Assembly (NCBI GenBank): GCA_015501585.1
Contig: JADNRY010000932.1
Coordinates: forward strand, 1-21,343
Reading direction: 5' to 3'
From: Rhodocollybia butyracea
Taxonomy: Eukaryota; Basidiomycota; Agaricomycetes; Agaricales; Omphalotaceae
DNA length: 21,343 nucleotides
The notes under the pieces were generated by a model, which was given only the letters and a program-made list of their open reading frames with translations, was not told the DNA's origin and ran no database searches. A program made the translations under genes and the position numbers. This document shows positions 20,108-21,343 of this stretch, in pieces. Each line of letters starts with the position of its first letter. Position 1 is the first letter of the stretch.

Positions 20108-20124
20108 CCCAGGTTTTGCAGATG
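20108..20124 (-). repeat. Right terminal inverted repeat of the MITE-like element
   Basis: The 17 bases are an exact inverted match to 19945-19961. Host MFS sequence resumes directly after it (TTGGGGATGTGCCTAT, matching TTTGGGATGTGCATAT of copy B). Confidence 0.85.
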
Positions 20125-21343
20125 TTGGGGATGTGCCTATACACAAAACTTTGGTCAATGTAAGTTTCCTCAGGCTGGTGTACGTATACTTCAAGCGCGC
20201 AGAGCTCAGGACTGAGTTGCAAACGGTATGTAGTCCTTCGGGTTTCAAGAATACTTCCCAACAAGTTGTGATTGGCCCCTAATGATAGTAGTATGTTCTG
20301 CGTGGACGAGCGTTGGAGGTGTACGCCGCTATAGCAAGTAAGTGCAAACTTTGAAAGGTTTTCTACTCTTAGTACTGGACTTGAACATAGCAAATCATTG
20401 GTGACCATCTCGCTCCGATACATATGTCAGTTTCAAGTTCTTGGCTGGCGATGGATCTTCATCTTCAAGTTTGCGGCTATTATAACGAACAAACTTCTGT
20501 TTGGTCTTCATATTTTTTCTTCCTTCTTGAGACCCTCTTTCTCCGGGAACTCTCTGTACCCTCAGCCTCAACGACAAGCTCGAGCCGAGGTTATTTTCGG
20601 AGATATCTGCGAGAATGGACTGCGGTAAACGTTTTCCAGGGCGAAAACTACGGTTCGGGGATTTCTTCTTGCCTTATTACGCTATGGACGCGAGCCTTGT
20701 GTTCATTTGGATGGTTTTTCTTAAGAACGTCGTACTAGCCTGCTGTGGTCTTCCAGCGGTCTGTTATGAAACTCAGGTACGGTACGTAGTACGCGGAAAC
20801 TATTGACCTTCTTCAGTATAGTAACGAGTGCGCTACCAACTGTGACGGTGTCCAACATCTTTGCGCAAGAGTTTGGTTGGTCTCACTACTTGATTTTCCT
20901 TCGATGTTTGACTGTATCAGGTTGGGATATACTTCAAATTGGTTTGGCCTAGCTATGCACTTTTCTATCATTGGAGCTTTCCGAGTCCTCGGTGAAATGG
21001 CTGGTGGCTGGGCCGTTGATTCTCTCTTGAAAAGGATTGCACCATTTTTCCGTCAGCTCCAAGCTCCCTTTCATTGACACTATCGGAATTGAGCGTGCCA
21101 TCGGCGAGCAGGCCTGAAGGCCGTCCGGACAGGAGATATCACTGTACCTTTGCGTAGAGAATCACGGCGATATTTCTACTGCAGATGGATAGATAAGAAC
21201 TTTCCAATTCCGGCAAAATTCCAGGTAGAACTTTTGTAGTATGGTTTTCGATCCGATTCGGTGCACCTTGGACTGTGCCTATTCTGGAAATATGGTGTGG
21301 CTTGTTTTGGTCTTGAATGCACTACTACCGTGATGTGAGTTGA

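Larger units (their letters stand above)
19945..20124. mobile_element. 180-bp MITE-like element with perfect 17-bp terminal inverted repeats
   Basis: The left end CATCTGCAAAACCTGGG (19945-19961) is the exact reverse complement of the right end CCCAGGTTTTGCAGATG (20108-20124). The element splits the MFS exon where copies A and B read TCCGCTTTGGG uninterrupted; here TCCGCTT is followed by the element and then TTGGGG. The target duplication can be only one or two T. Inside, GAGCACTCTG (19981-19990) pairs exactly with CAGAGTGCTC (20028-20037), and GCTTTGGC...TGGAGC pairs with GCTCCA...GCCAAAGC, so the single strand can fold extensively. It has no coding capacity. It is probably a non-autonomous DNA transposon mobilised in trans by a transposase encoded elsewhere. 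Confidence 0.8.
19719..21343 (+). pseudogene. MFS transporter copy C: 5'-truncated, decayed, interrupted by an inserted element
   Basis: Similarity to copies A and B starts inside what is exon 4 of copy A (A position about 13183) and runs to the window end, in exon 13. Exons 1-3 are missing. About 18 bases that encode the GRR part of motif A are deleted at about 19901. A 180-bp element is inserted at 19945-20124. Exons 5-7 are scrambled by many indels. Better-kept parts include 20437-20690 (matching exon 8), 20740-20775 (exon 9), 20815-20870 (exon 10), 20920-21040 (exon 11) and 21222-21343 (exon 13). No long frame follows the exon plan. It is the oldest or least constrained copy of the three. 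Confidence 0.8.

Noticed and set aside
20037..20423. Open frame of 128 codons on the - strand across the MITE right end
   Set aside because: It runs from the inserted element into a decayed transporter on the opposite strand, so it is a chance frame.

Overview
The window reads as nuclear DNA of a filamentous basidiomycete, most likely an agaricomycete. Genes are cut into many short exons by introns of about 50-60 bases. The introns have GTRNGT-like donors and CTNAC/CTGAC-like branch sites. One gene belongs to a seven-helix membrane family (DUF6534-like) that is abundant in mushroom-forming fungi. No tRNA, rRNA, CRISPR array or bacterial-style operon was seen. All confidently recognised genes lie on the + strand.

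Layout. (1) 1-4012 holds remnants of a duplicated monocarboxylate-porter-type MFS transporter: the 3' end of one copy (1-376), a small decayed relic (about 530-660), and a longer copy (about 1865-4012) whose frame is broken in several places. (2) 5034-7478 is a complete 10-exon calcineurin A catalytic subunit gene (654 residues), the best-supported gene here. One of its introns is GC-AG. (3) 7479-9404 has no confidently recognised gene. It has a weak - strand candidate resembling ATP synthase subunit k, and a + strand promoter-like block (CACGTG followed by TATATAAG) that leads into a transcribable-looking stretch without a clear protein. (4) 9405 to about 11341 is a DUF6534-like seven-helix membrane protein with two micro-exons. 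(5) 12816-21343 is a tandem family of drug/polyamine-type MFS transporters: copy A (12816-15085) is intact with 15 exons and 500 residues; copy B (17308-19568) has the same exon plan but at least eight one-base deletions; copy C (about 19719 to the window end) is 5'-truncated and heavily decayed. A Ser/Pro-rich protein gene of unknown function (15705 to about 16543) sits between A and B.

The most striking structural item is a 180-bp element at 19945-20124 inside an exon of MFS copy C. It has perfect 17-bp terminal inverted repeats and internal self-complementary arms, so it looks like a non-autonomous DNA transposon (MITE).

The genes do not form a pathway. The window is best described as a conserved signalling gene (calcineurin A) flanked by two transporter families that are expanding by tandem duplication and dying by frameshift.
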